Positions 35,490 to 47,975 of a stretch of DNA of 64,000 nucleotides are shown in pieces. The translations under genes were made by a program, and so were the position numbers. The DNA lies in the NCBI GenBank assembly GCA_038503035.1, contig JAVSML010020375.1:62001-126000 (forward strand), read 5' to 3'. The number at the start of each line of letters is the position of its first letter. Position 1 is the first letter of the stretch. Under the pieces are notes generated by a model. The model was not told the origin of the DNA and ran no database searches. It saw only the letters and a list, made by a program, of their open reading frames with translations. This stretch comes from Crocodylus rhombifer (Eukaryota; Chordata; Crocodylia; Crocodylidae).

Positions 35490-35794
35490 GGGAATTTCCA
35501 CTGACTTCAGCACTGGCCACGTGCCTTTGCGTCCTGGCATGGGGAAGGGTGATCCCTGGCCCACCCGCCCCGGCAGTCAGTGCAAGGCTAGGATCAGGTC
35601 CCTGGTAGCCTGCGGAGAGCATCACCCCGCAGACAGCGGTGCTGCTCTCTGCTAAGCAGCAGGAAGATGGGCAGCAATAATCATCCTCTCTTGCTGGCCC
35701 TGGGAAAGGGTAAAATGCAAGGGCAGCACATAAATATCAGCGTGCCCCCTGGCTTGAAAGCAGAGGGGATTGCAAGGCCCTGCATGTGAGTCCA

Positions 35795-36185
35795 AATCAG
35801 TGGTGTTCCTGGCTAGGGGGTCTTGCCCCTCCGCTCAGAGTCAGACCGACACTGCTTTTGATTGTACCCCGTGGTCAGACTGGCATGAACTGGCGGGGGG
35901 TTACCTTCCTCTGTAGCAGGGGGCACCGCCTGTGCTTGGGCTCTCTTAAGCGTCTATTAACAACCTTCAGTATAAGCAGCTCGCTGGCCCCCGCGGTGCC
36001 CCTGCTTCCCCGGGGCAGATTCCTGTGTGATGTCTGGTGTCATATCAGAGCGGGTGGTGGTTTTGCTAAGAGTTTAGATGATGCATTTGTATGGGATGGT
36101 TTGGATGGGGCTGATCCTGCCTCAGGCAGGGCTTGGACTACATGTGACCTCCGCAGGTCCCTTCCAGCCCCGCAGCCTTAGGATT
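35795..36185 (+). mobile_element. CR1/L3-like LINE 3' end
   Basis: ttcctggctagggggtcttg, gttaccttcctctgtagcag, ggggcaccgcctgtgcttgg, gctctcttaagcgtctatta, ccccgcggtgcccctgcttcc, gatggtttggatggggctga, tcctgcctcaggcagggctt and ggtcccttccagccccgcag. It lies between the two copies of the 86-bp direct repeat. Confidence 0.8.
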
Positions 36186-36375
36186 TTATCCCCCTGGGGC
36201 CTAACCCTCACCCACTAGCCATTCATTTCTGGCTCTTTTTCATGCATTCAGTGCTCCCAACCTCTCACCCCTGCAAAGGGGAATATTGGGAGGAATTTCT
36301 TGGGGTCGTGAGTGGAACTGGGGGGGAGGGAAAGTGGCGCTTAGCTCTGGACGGATTATTGCACTTGTCTTTCAA

Positions 36376-36460
36376 GCAAGGCACTGATGGCATCCCGAGG
36401 GCACTGCAGAGTCAGCAGCACCTCACGGCTTGGCCCCGTCCAGCTCCTGCTCGGGCTGAG
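36376..36460. repeat. 85-bp direct repeat, copy 2
   Basis: Near-identical to 35404-35489. A further 18-bp duplication, gctagccaggccctaggc, occurs just downstream at 36476-36493 and 36849-36866. Confidence 0.85.
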
Positions 36461-37215
36461 TCTGTCCCAGGGAAGCTAGCCAGGCCCTAGGCCTGCCAGC
36501 CCCCGGGGCAAGCTCATGCAAACCGGGATACCTCTGCCCTGCCCGCATCCTGCGCTCCCTAGCACGCCGCTGAGCGCAGACAGCTCCGGGCAGCGAGGCC
36601 TGGTGAAGGGAACGACTGCGCGCGAGGCCGGGAGGGGAGGTCGCATTGCAGCTAGGAATGACATCATTTTGCTGGCAGCGGGCAGGGCAGCGCGCTGAAG
36701 GAGACGGGCTGCTTCTTCCCCTGCGTCGATGGGAGCTAATGGAGCGAGTGCCGGCTGGCTGCAACCTCGTCCTCCGCAAAGAATGAATGGTGCAACCCTC
36801 ATCAATAAAGAGAAGACAGCAGGCTTGGGAGGGAGCCAGGAGAAGGAGGCTAGCCAGGCCCTAGGCATCTTCCTCCCGAGCAGAGCACGTGGGGGAGGGG
36901 AAGGGAGAGCTCCCTGCGCCTCAAGGTTGAAACGGAGCTGGAGAAGGGGCTTGCCTGCCTTTCCCGGGAAAGATCCTAGGGGCACTTCATGCCCACGGGC
37001 AAGGGGCAACGGCAGCAACTCCATTTCTGCGAGGGCCTCACGAACAGCCGTCCCTACCCCCGTGGGGCTGCCATGCACCTGATCAGGTCTAAGGAGAGAG
37101 GCCGCAAAGACCCTGAGCCCCCCCGGCTCCAAAGCTGAACACGGCCCCTTTCCCCCCCGCACCAGCTCTGCTCCTTGTAGCACTGAGCAAGATGCTCACC
37201 CCCATCTCTGGGGGA

Positions 37216-37323
37216 TATAAAACCCCAGGCTCAGCTTGCAAAGGAGCAATCAGCTTCATCCCTTGGAGCTCGAGGAGCCAGGTCCAAGCCCAAGGCAGTG
37301 GATGAGCCTGGTCTCCGGCTCTG
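37216..37323 (+). promoter_or_regulatory. Candidate TATA promoter with short noncoding first exon
   Basis: TATAAAA at 37216-37222 in ggggatataaaaccccagg is followed about 100 bp later by a very good donor, ctctg|gtgagtg (GT at 37324). A start about 25-30 bp after the TATA box would give a first exon of roughly 78 bp without an in-frame need for coding. Speculative: no transcript evidence, and both motifs occur by chance at this spacing. Confidence 0.2.
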
Positions 37324-40300
37324 GTGAGTGCAGGGAACATCCACTGGTGCTTCTAGACTGGGGTGTGCAATGGCAGTAGCATTGCAATGCACGAGTAAAC
37401 CAGAAGGGTGTACGTGTGGCGGGGGCAGGGACCGAGACAGCACTGCTGCAGTCAGCTAGTTACAGGCGTGAGAGCAAGCATGCTTGGTCCAGCTATTAAA
37501 CCAACCTGACGCAGGCTCCGGGCCCCGAGCGCTGTTCTGTGCGATCAGCTCCATCGGGATCCACTGTAAAAGGCCTCCATTGTGCAAAAAGAAGGGGCTC
37601 GGTTTGCCCGGGCGCTAGGAGAGAGCCCTGACCAAAGGGGCTGAGTGCGACCCGTGTCACTTGGCCATTCGGCGGCCGTCACGCGCGCCGTTGTGCGCAC
37701 CGCCCCGAACAATGGCAGGAAGCTCGGTTCGCTGCAAACGCTTCTGTGGGAACAGTGCGTCCCAGCGCCCACGGGGGCTGGGCTCGGGCTGCGGTCCCGG
37801 GGTTGTGTGTGTTCCTGGATTCGGCTGTGGGCGTGGAGAGCTCAATGCACCCCCGTGAACGCTGAGTGAACCCGTTCAGTGGCCTGCGACGGGATTCCCC
37901 GTCAGCCTGGACATTGCCGGCACCTAGACACGGGCACTCCCCGAACCACCAGCCTCCCTCGGTGCCCACAGTGGTCTCTGGAGCGAGTTAGGGGAAGTCC
38001 AAGTAGCCTTTTCCATGCCCCTAAGGAAAACCTGGATTATTGAGGGCGAGTCCAGGGTTCGTGTCCACACCCCAGCCCTCAAATATTGTCATATAAAAAG
38101 CGCATGTGGCTAGAAACCAGTGCCAGGAGGTTTTCCTAACCCAACCCGAGATGGTGCAATCCAGTGCACCAAGGGGCGGTGGCAGCAGGCCAGAATAAAT
38201 CCCAGCTCTCCTCCAGAGCGTGATCCCGGATCCTCTGTGAGGTTTGGTTTTGCTTTGTGGTCTTGGTGACTCAGACAGCAATGAAAGCCTGCCCTTCCCG
38301 GGGAGAGAGGAGGCCTGGCCTCAACCTGTCCCGGCACGGTGGAGGCCAGAAATCCACCAGTCGGGAAAACCGGGCTCAGTGAGGGGGAGGAAGGGAAAGC
38401 AAGCAAGAGAGAGAGAAAGAGGTTTCCAGCATATCTTTGAAAATCAATTGCAGAACAAAACCTCTGCACTGGACTTCAATCTTCATCCCCACCCCTCTTT
38501 TCTAAAGGAAGCAGCCTCAGCAGCCTTGAAGTCCGTGTCCTTTGTGGGCCTAGGGTGCCGATGCCAGTCGGACGCGCTGGTCGGACTAATTAAGAGATGC
38601 CCTTCCTGTCCTCTCCTGAGCCCAGCCTCTGGCCTCTGCGCTAGTCCTCGGGGAGGTGATTTTGGCTCATCTGGCAGGGCAGGGGGCTCTCAAGTCTGAG
38701 GGTGCAAGGGCTGGGTCTCGAGCTGCTGCTGGGGCGAGCTGTGACTGCAGCGTCCATCGCACGGTGTCCTCCCTGGACCCCGGCGGCCACCCTCGTGCAT
38801 GCCAAGGAGCGGGGGCAGGCTGCGGCAGGATCCAGCACACCACGAAGACAGGCAGATGCATTCCCTGGCTGGAGAGAGATGGAGATTAGCCCAGAGCTCA
38901 GACTCTAGGGAGACTGGGGCAGTTTGGGTCCAGAAATGGGGTGATGCGGGTCTGAAGGGAGCGGTTTCCCCCTTCCCTCCCTGCACATCCAGACCCCTCA
39001 CGGGTAAATCGCTCTCGGGCGCACCTCTTTGGAGCCCGGAGAGCAACAGGCCTTGGTTTGGGATCATCCGGAAACAGCACATCCTGTGCTGGGTTGGACG
39101 AGACGACCCCGGGAGTCTGAGTGCAGAGCTCAGGCCCCCTGTGTGAAAGCCGGTGCCCGTGACGGCCGGATCCTGGCTCCCGGCTTGGCGCTCGTTCACG
39201 TAAACAGAAAGGCTTGCCGTAGCCGTTATCCCATCCGCTTCGGCCCTGCTGCTTCTCCTCCTATGCAGCCCGTCTGTATCCCAGCGAAACCCGCAGACCG
39301 GTGCCCTTTTCCCCGCCACCTGGAGCTCCCCGCAGCTTGCAGCTGGGAAAATCCCAGCCTCTGATATCACCCACCCAGCCTCCGGCCTCCTGGCTCTTAT
39401 CAGGGAGACCGTGGCTGACGGGGAGGAGTCGTCCACCTTCCGGCTGTGGTGCTGATGTGGGGACTGCGTGGCAAAGGCCCTTGTCGGCTTCCTGGAGGGG
39501 GAGCAGCAGGGCCCGTGGCCCTCAGCCCATTCCCCCTTCCCTGCCTATTGCTTCGGTCCCGGATACCGTGCAGGGAGAAGCGCCTGCTGCCGGCAAGCCC
39601 CATGCAGCCCAGACCCCCTGCTCCCCAAGCATCAGGGTGCAATGCTTTGATCCGTGCCGGCCGCTTTCTCCGCGCATTCAACGCTCTCATGAGCTCCCTC
39701 GTTTCCCAAGAGCTTCCCCCCCGGAGGCAGGGGAGATGCGGTAGCTTGGCATTTCCTCCTGGGGACGTGGAAGACCGCCAGTGGCAGGCGTCTGCTCACA
39801 GAGAGGAGGTGGCCTGTGTCTGGGGAGGGGCAGGGAAAGCCCCTGCCCCGTTAGGTGCAGTCTGGGGGTCTCTCCAGGGCTAGGAAGAAGAGAGCCCACC
39901 CTCCACTGCACATGCTGGCCTTTTCAGCCCTGCACATCTGTGGGAGGGGTTGACCCCAGGCATTAGCAATTTGGCCACTGGAGCTTGTGCAGTGCAAGGA
40001 GGGAAGAGCAGCTCTGGGCGTAGCACCAGGCAGTGCCGTCCCTGCTCCCAGGCCCAGAAAAGGGGCACTTCCAGGAAGGGCAGAGGGCAGCTCCGTGGGT
40101 GCGGGCAGGGGCGATGGGGATCCTTCTGCAGGCTGCCCTCCAGCTTTGCACAGGCTGTGACAGCTTTGAGGAGCCCAGGCGGAGATTGAGCGAGGAGGTG
40201 GGGGAGACATTCCCATCCCCCAGCCGTCAGCCCCTCCGCCTGGCACAGAGCAAATCTCTGCCGCTGTCAACAGGCGAGAGCCGCGGGGAGGACAGAGCGG

Positions 40301-41764
40301 GGCTGGGAAGTGTCTCGGCTGGCCTGGCGGTGGGTTTTTTCCAGTCCGCACTCCGCACGGCCCTGTCGCTCCCCCACAGACGCGCTGACAGCCGCCGCAG
40401 TGCTATTTTTGGGCCCGGATTGTTTCTGCCGTGGTGGCTGCGCCTTCATCTCTTTCACCATCTCTTTTACATTTGCAACGAGCCGCTAAGCCCGCTGGCC
40501 CCTGCCAGCGCCTGTGAAAGGAGCAGGTTGCCAGCTCTCTGCTCGCTGCACGGGGAGAGACTTTGTTCTCTCGCCGGGGGCCCCCAAGCCGGGTCGGGGA
40601 GGGCAAGCGGCCCCACTTCCCCCCTTGCCCCCGGCCCATCGGGAGCCGGGCCAGCCTGACTCACTCCACACATTGTTCAGAAGGGCGCAGCATTAGTGTT
40701 GGCCGCAAGGAGCCCGGTGGCTCAGCTGCTGCTTACAGTAACTGTGTTTGGGGCACCTCGTTTGAAGTCCTGGGGGCATACAGTAAGCCCCCATCAAATC
40801 CTGTTTCCCGCAACTCTTATTTCCTCTCCCAGCTCTAGCCTGGAGACCGAGTCCCCCGCTCTGTTTGCTACCAGCCAGGCACTGAAAGTCTCTCACCTCC
40901 CCCATCGCTCCAATGGCTTTCCCGTCACGCCTGGGTTGCTGGCAGGGGTGGATCCGGGGGGTTGCACTGGTGCATTTGCACTCCCCTTTGCTGCTCCACC
41001 CAAAGTTTAAAGCCAACCGCCTGGCAGCAACCACAGCATTTCTCGTCAGGCAGCCAAGAGGGAGTCACTTGACTTCACGGCTCATTGTCATCGACCTGAT
41101 TCCTCCTAAACTCTTCGTTGCATGGGTGTTAACAACCCTCTCTTCTCTGTTATGGTCTTGATTTCCCACCCATCAAGCTTGCCTTTGCTCTGTCTGTTGG
41201 CTGCTCCTGGTCATGAAGCTCCTATTTCACAGCCCGGCAGATTGTTATTAACTCACTCCACTGAAGTTAGACTTGTTTTGGCTGCAACTTTAAACTGAAG
41301 TGTACAGCCCTAGGCCCCTGGCTTGTTTGTAAAGGTTCCAGTTTATTTTTAACTGGAGAAAAATGTGTTGTTCTGTGTGAAGATGCACCTCACCATCTGC
41401 CCCCCCGTCAATATTCAAGTTCCCCCCCCCCACCCCCATGCCGACCGAGATTCTACACGCTTGCCTGCTCTTGGTCCCCTGGTTTCAGAGAGAGGGAGAA
41501 AACGCTCCTTCGGGGTCACAAACGGCAGTGAACAGACCCACCTTCGGGATCCCCTGAACACCACTATCCCCGATACAAAGCGAAGTGAAGGCTGCCAATA
41601 CAGCTGTCGGGACAATCCGTCTTAGAGGTGTCGGGATGCTGGCGGAGGCCATGGTACAGGTGTCGTGGCTGCATTACCACGGGTGCAGTCTGCCGTGGGC
41701 ACAGAGGAGCGTAGGCCGCCTGAACTAGCTGCCTGTTTACACCAGCTGAGAATGGTCCAACCCC

Positions 41765-42052
41765 ACAGATGGAGTGGTGGCAGGTGACAGAGCAAGGAGC
41801 AACAGGCTCAAGCTGCAAGAGAAGTTGAGGTTGGATATTAGGAAAAACTTCCTCACTAGGAGAGCAGTAAAGCACTGGAACAGGTTACCTAGAGAGATGG
41901 GACCTCCATCCGTGGAGGATTTTAAGACCTGGCTAGACAAAGCCTTGGCTGGGATGATCTAGTTGGGGCTGGTCCTGCTTTGAGCAGGGGGTTGGATGGG
42001 ATGCGACCTCCTGAAGTCACTTCCCATCCTAATTTTCTATGATTCTGTGGTG
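41765..42052 (+). mobile_element. CR1 LINE 3' end
   Basis: agatggagtggtggcaggtg, gaggttggatattaggaaaa, acttcctcactaggagagca, agcactggaacaggttacct, gacaaagccttggctgggat, gagcagggggttggatggga and the tail attttctatgattctgtgg. Typical full 3' end of CR1. Confidence 0.92.
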
Positions 42053-43242
42053 GGGGCGCGGCACACGGTGGCACTGGGCTTGTCCAAACCACTGCCTTCA
42101 AACCAGCCACAGAAATCGGGCCACGGGGGCACAGCCGTGGTTAGCAGCCTGCTCCCCTTGACGAGTGCTCTTGATGTGGAAATGCCAGCCAGCGTGGCAT
42201 CTAAGTACCACTTAAGTGCTGAGTGCACCCTGCATGGATGGGGAAACCAGAGGATTTAAAAAGCCTAAGGCCAACTTTGAAATTAGGGTGTGTGGTTTTT
42301 AACCAGTCTTGGGTTCTCTTTGTTGGCCTTCTGAGTTCTTGGGGATCGTGTTTCCCAGGTTTTCTGCACCGCTACAGCGGAGAGCGAGGTTTCTAAACTG
42401 AGAACTGAGGTCCCTGTGTTATAGGGTGAGCCAGGAGCTGGGGTTGCAAGAAAAGGACAGAGCATCACGAGACTCTGGAATCTGTAAGGCTTTCCAACCC
42501 TAAAGCTCTGCAGGGAGACCGTGTGTCGCGTAGCATGGAAATGACCTGGGAATTGCCGCTGTTTAGGGGTTTCAGCAGCACGTTAGGGGAGAGCTTGGCT
42601 GATTCTGCACGTCAGCTCCGGGAGTGGGATATGCAATGAGAGCGTGTACGGCAGATGGAAGACAAGGCAGAAGCATGACACCATCGGGGCAAGGTCCCAA
42701 GGACAGATCACCTAGCAGTGCCTGAGACCAGATTAACCCTTTCAGGGTGGTATCTCTCGATCAGCCCGAGCGAGGAGAGCTTTGCTCTGGGATATGCCCT
42801 GCCGGCCTCCAGTGGATATCCTGCGACTTGGCCTACAGACAGGACTTCCTCTCGCACAGATGAGGGCTGTGAACAGGAAGGGAGTGAGAAGCAAAGAAGA
42901 GATGCCGTGAATTTTGGAGTAGCGGCGGGCCCCGAGCTTAGTGGCTGCATGTCACATTTTTGAACACAAGCAGCAAACAGCATGTTTTTCTTCTCCGGTT
43001 GCGTTCATGAGGCTGAGGGAATAGTAAGGTTTGTACCACCTGATCCCAGGACTCGTGCGTGGGGACCATGGGCACTATTCTGAAGGAGCAACCACCCAGT
43101 CCTCCACAAAACCATTCCCTTCGACACTCTGCTGCGACCTGGAATACATTCATTTCTCTTCTATGCCTGTCGTGATTGCGTGTGCTTGTATGGAGAAGCT
43201 GAGGCAGCAGATTGCCTTCAAATAGATCATCTCGTCATGTTC

Positions 43243-43636
43243 CTGGCTCCTCTGCTCAGGGTCACACGGATCTCTGCATTTGGGATCAGGAAGGAGTTTT
43301 AGCCCGTGGTCAGATGAGCATGGACGATGCGGGTTTTGCCTTCCTCTGCAGTGGAGTGCACATTTCCCTAACCTGGATCTCAACAACTCTCCCTCCTTGC
43401 TATGGCAGGACACTGGCAGTGCCCTCATCTCCTGCTTTACCTGGGGAAACTTAGGGTGTGAGTTTGTTTTTCATGTTGCGGACTTTGTGTCTGGTAGTTG
43501 TATGGGACGGTTTGTAAGAGCAGGTGAGATAATCATGCATCTAGGGTGGTTTAGACAGGGATGGTCTTGTCTCGAGCAGGAGGTTGGAGTAAGTGACCTC
43601 CTGAGGTCCCTTCAACCCTACTTCTCTATGAATCTA
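43243..43636 (+). mobile_element. CR1/L3-like LINE 3' end
   Basis: tctgcatttgggatcaggaa, ggagttttagcccgtggtca, gggttttgccttcctctgca, gatggtcttgtctcgagcag, gaggttggagtaagtgacct, cctgaggtcccttcaaccct and tctctatgaatctatg. It bridges the two element types seen elsewhere (caggaagga...gccttcctctg upstream, CR1 tail downstream), which supports one family. Confidence 0.85.
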
Positions 43637-44354
43637 TGTCCTATTGGATGCTGGTTGCTAAACTCCAGGTAGCAAACTCATAACAGACTTAAATGCCTCA
43701 AAAGAAGCAGCCTTACCCCAGGGATGAACTTGGCCATCAAGTTTTTTTTTTCTTTCCCTTTGTTTCTAACATGTGATGGAGATTCAAGCACCAACCCCCC
43801 CACCCTATCGATCTGTTAACTTTAAACCTAAATGGCATGCGTCTGGCCTTTCTACCTGACATTCAAAACTCTCTGATGGGCTCTTTTTTTGCACTTTGTC
43901 TCTTTGTTTGAAACGACGAGTTTCAGTTCTGGACCTCTTAAGCAAAGGGACAAGCTGAAACCTCTGTTGTTGCATGTGGAGCCGGTCGAAATGATTCCCT
44001 CAAAACCTTTTCCAACTATAACACAAAAAAAAATAGAAGAGCGTGGATGAAATATTCTGTTCTTCTAAAAAGAAAGGATGCTTTTGGTATGTGTCTGTTG
44101 AAATTTAAATGGGTCCAATTGCTTTTGTGGGGACTGTCTTAAATGAGCGCCCAAACCCTTAAGAGGCGAAGTCAGGGTCTTGCTGACAGTGCGCTCAGCC
44201 CTGTTCCAGGAGCCCGCACGAGGGAGTTGAACTGATTATGACTCCGCTGGTTTCTGCGCCATCTAATTAATTTGGTCCAACTTCCGCAGAGACAAGCCCT
44301 GAGTCAGAAGCCTGTATCCAAAGTGTTCAAGCAAACACTTCATCTTTTCACTCT

Positions 44355-44820
44355 GAGGCTAGGCCAGCATTGGAACGGGCGGCCTTGAGAAGTGGTGGCA
44401 TCTCCATCCTGGGATGTTTTCAAGAGCAGGTTGGACAGACATGTGGCTGGGATGGGGTAGTCGGGGATGATCCGGCCTTGAGCAGGGGGCTGGACTTGAC
44501 GCCCTTATGCAGCTGGACTGGTCTCAATGGTGGCAGCTGACAATGGGGAGCAATGGTCTCAAGTTGCAGCAGGATGGATATTAGGAAAAACTTTTTCAGG
44601 AGGATGTTAGTAAAACACTGGCACAGGTTACCCCGAGAGGTGGTGGAGTCTCCATGCTTGGAGGTTTGAAGACCCAGGTAGACAAAGTCTTGGCTGGGAT
44701 GATGGAGTTGGGGCTGGTCCTGCTTGGAGCAGGGGGCTGGACTAAATGTGAATTCCTAAGCTCCCTTCCAAATCCCAATTTCTATGATTTTATGAGGTCT
44801 CTTCCAGCCCTGCTTTCTTA
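44355..44820 (+). mobile_element. CR1 LINE 3' end interrupted by a second CR1 (44517-44793)
   Basis: The outer copy runs aggccagcattggaacgggc, ttgagaagtggtggcatctc and gagcagggggctggacttga, then breaks near 44516 and resumes near 44794 with aggtctcttccagccctgct and ttcttatgatatga. The expected order is 'ggctggacttga-g..ggtctcttccagccctg..ctatga', so the inner element sits inside the outer one. Confidence 0.75.
44517..44793 (+). mobile_element. CR1 LINE 3' end nested in another CR1
   Basis: ggatggatattaggaaaaac, tttttcaggaggatgttagt, acactggcacaggttacccc, gacaaagtcttggctgggat, ggagcagggggctggactaa and tttctatgattttatg. Younger than the copy it interrupts. Confidence 0.8.
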
Positions 44821-46019
44821 TGATATGATTTTAAGCCTCCAGCTCCTGGATATATGACTGAACAGCAGCAAAGGCCTCACTGAAGGCACTGGGGCTACTC
44901 AGACTTCTAAAGTCCAGCAAATGTTTGAGAGCTGTTCTGGAGCAGGGGTCGGCGGCACCCTTTTAGGAGTAGCATGCTGCTACTTGCTACGCAGTTGCTG
45001 CCACAGGCCACCAATTCCTGCTGCTAATGAAGCCGCCAATTTCCTTTGCTGTCCCCAGGTTGCACGCTGCTGCCCCCCATTCTGTGATTCCCCTCCCCAA
45101 AGACAGTGGAAAGTGGAAAATTTTATGGTGAGGGTAAGCAGGGGGATGAGAAATAGCAGCAGGGAGGACTGTGGAGGGGGTGCTGCAGAGAGCATCAGTC
45201 CCAACACAGGCAGAGAAGGGGGATGTGATGGGGGGAGCTGGGAAGGGCCTGACACAAATTCCCCCTCCCCTCCACCCACGTGTGCCACTGTGGGCTGGAG
45301 CCGATCTCTGTGGGCCGATCCGGCCTGTGGGGCAACAGGTTGTTGCCCTCTGCTCCGGAGAGTGGATCTGTCCTTAAGTGCTAAAAAACCAGAAAGATCA
45401 AGGCATTAAAGCCTCTTGCATTAAAGCCTGAAATTCCAGCCGGCCTTAACCAAGCCTGCTGTGCTCACGTACAGCACACGCAATTGCAGTATGCATGGGA
45501 GCAGCCGCTACAGCAAAGGTGACTTAATGGTTTCTGTTTAACCTGCTGTTTTCAGTCGCTCTCTAAAGCTTTCTCCTTTGGGGCTGGAATTATTCAGGCG
45601 TTGTGCAAAAAATGGCTCTGAAGTCCTTTGAATGAAGAGAATGGAAATTTCCCATTATTAAAATGCTCCCCATTCCTTTTCCTTTTATTAACAGTTCCTA
45701 TAAACCAAATGGCTCAGGACTGAAGCAGAAATGTGATGTGAAAATAGCCTGTGTTGTGAAGTACCTTTATACATGGATCTGAGCAGGTCAAACCATCTGA
45801 ATTGCCTGAGCAATACAGTTATTATTATTATTTATTTATTTCTGATTTTTGTGTAAAGACCTTTCCTCCAAGTCTCAACTTTAGCTGCATAATACAAAAT
45901 TCACTGGAAATGTGTGGGTTTGCGGGGGAGGAGAGGGTGCTTGCTTGTGAGGTCTGCAGGATGAAATCTGGATCTGTCTCTCTCTCTTTCATGGATTGAA
46001 AAAGGAACCAGGGAAGAGA

Positions 46020-46212
46020 TGGAGGCTCCAAAGAGGATGGAGCTGGACTCTTCTCAGTGGGGGCAGATGACAGAAGGAGCAATGGGCTCACGCTGCAGCA
46101 AGGGAAGTTGAGGTTGGTTATTAGGAAAAACTCCCTCACTAGGAGGGTGGTGAAGCACTGGAACAGGCTCCCCAGGGTGGCATCTCCATCCCTAGAGGAT
46201 TTTGGAGGGTGT
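46020..46212 (+). mobile_element. CR1 LINE fragment lacking its 3' tail
   Basis: aagaggatggagctggactc, gaggttggttattaggaaaa, actccctcactaggagggtg and agcactggaacaggctcccc match the CR1 3' region. The copy ends in ctagaggattttgg, without the final 140 bp usually kept, so it was cut by a later deletion. Confidence 0.85.
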
Positions 46213-46977
46213 ACGGTACAGTGCATTGTGCAGGACATTTCGGTGGCTGATAGCCATATTGCTGCAGCTTATGGAACTTGCATGTGTTTATTGCCAAGTT
46301 TTTGGCAGCCAGCAAATCTCTGAGCAGCTGGGGAGAAACTGCATTTTATATATTTTTAATTCTTTGTTATTAAAAAAACAAGGAAATTCCATTAAAGAAA
46401 CCTGCCCTAGGAGACTCTTAGCTGCAGAGAGTCAGGCGATGCCCAAAATAGGCCTGTGCCTGCAGCCCCGAGTCTGCCCCTTGTGTGTGTTGATGCTGAA
46501 ATAAGTCTTCAAGTACATGACTGCAGGATGTTTCTTGGAAAATTAGAATATCCTCCATTCCCTCAACCCCCTCCACGTAATAGTTGTACTACAGAGCGCT
46601 GCTTCTGGATGCCAGGCATGCAGGATGTATGAGTCTCATTTGGAAGAAAAGTGCATAGTAAACAGTACTGACACAGCATAGTGTCCTAACAGCTGTTCAA
46701 GTGCGTTAGCAGGGAAAATTTTATTGGGGCATCTAGACCCGTACAGTGTAGGTAGATGCCACAAATCCTGAAGTGCACGTAAGGGGGCCCAGGCCACTTG
46801 TTGATGTAACAAACTAGGATCCAGATCTTCTCGGAAGACTCTGCACCGTTAGAGAGAACGTCTCATGAATAATCTAGCCTGTCTGTCCCTCTTCTGACAC
46901 TGGTGTGAACATGGATAACTCCATCCAAGCAATAAATATCCACGTTACCCAGCATCAGAACCAAGTCCTAAGCCAAC

Positions 46978-47668
46978 AAATGCAGAAAAGGACCTGGGGG
47001 TGACAGGGGACAAGAAGCTGAACAGGAGCCAGCAGTGTGCCCTTGTTGCAAAGAAGGCGACCGGCATCCTGGGCTGCATCGGTAGGAGCTCTGCCAGCAG
47101 ATCAGGGGCAGTGATTCTTCCCCTCCATTTGGCACTGGTGAAGCCACATCTATATAGTATTATATCCAGGTTTGAGGGCCCTGCTACAGAAAGGCTGTGG
47201 ACAAATAGGAGAGAGTCCAGTGAAGGGTAAGGAAAATGGTTCAGGGGCTGGGGGACATGACTGGTGAGGAGAGGCTGAGGGAACTGGGCTGATTTAGTCT
47301 GGAGAAGAGACGACTGACGGGGATTGAATAGCAGCCTTCAACTTCCTGCCGGGGGGCTGCAAAGAGGACGGAGCTGGACTGCTCTCAGTGGGGGCAGACA
47401 ACAGGACAAGGAGCAATGGGCTCCAGCTGCAGGAAGGGAAATTGAGTTTGGATATTAGGAAAAACTTTCTCATGAGGAGGGTGGTGAAAGCACTAGAATG
47501 GGTTCCCCAGAGAGGTGGTGGAGTCTCCATGCCTGGAGGTTTTGAAGACCCAGATAGACAAAGCCTTGGCTGGGATGATGGAGTTGGGGCTGGTCCTGCT
47601 TGGAGCCGGGGGTTGGACTAGACGTGACCTCCTGAGGTTCCTTCAACCCTCATTTTCTATGATTCTAT
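46978..47668 (+). mobile_element. CR1 LINE 3' end, longest copy (about 690 bp)
   Basis: Starts inside the reverse transcriptase tail: a frame reads the end of an EKDLGVTGDKKLNRSQQ-type segment, then VAKKATGILGCIGR and LALVKPHLY, the conserved CR1 ORF2 C-terminus, with breaks (for example a TAA at 47228). It then continues through aagaggacggagctggactg, gagtttggatattaggaaaa, actttctcatgaggagggtg and gagccgggggttggactaga to attttctatgattctatga, the intact 3' end. Confidence 0.92.
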
Positions 47669-47867
47669 GAATGCAGCATGTGCTATTAAAAGTTAGCAGA
47701 GTGAATGCATACAAAAACCTAAAAAAAAATACAAGTACAAAATACTATAAGTGTGTTGAAAGAGGTACACAAATATCGTAAGAAATGTAAGTAAAGGATC
47801 TTTTCTGGGATCAGACTGTATAATAAAAGGGCAGACTTAAGGTTGCATCTTGTCTTTATTACAGTAT

Positions 47868-47975
47868 TGGCTGTGAGCCCAGTCCTGCATCAGGGCCTTT
47901 TTTGTACTAGGGGCTGCACAAATGTAGAATAAGACAACATGCTCCTGTCCCCAAAAGTTTGCGGTTTAACCAGGC
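47868..47975 (+). repeat. Ancient SINE or LINE-tail fragment
   Basis: gcccagtcctgcatcagggc, ctaggggctgcacaaatgta and gctcctgtccccaaaagttt share the pattern (gctg-acaaa ... tcc-tgccc-aaagag) with 52485-52570 and 29670-29745. Confidence 0.5.
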
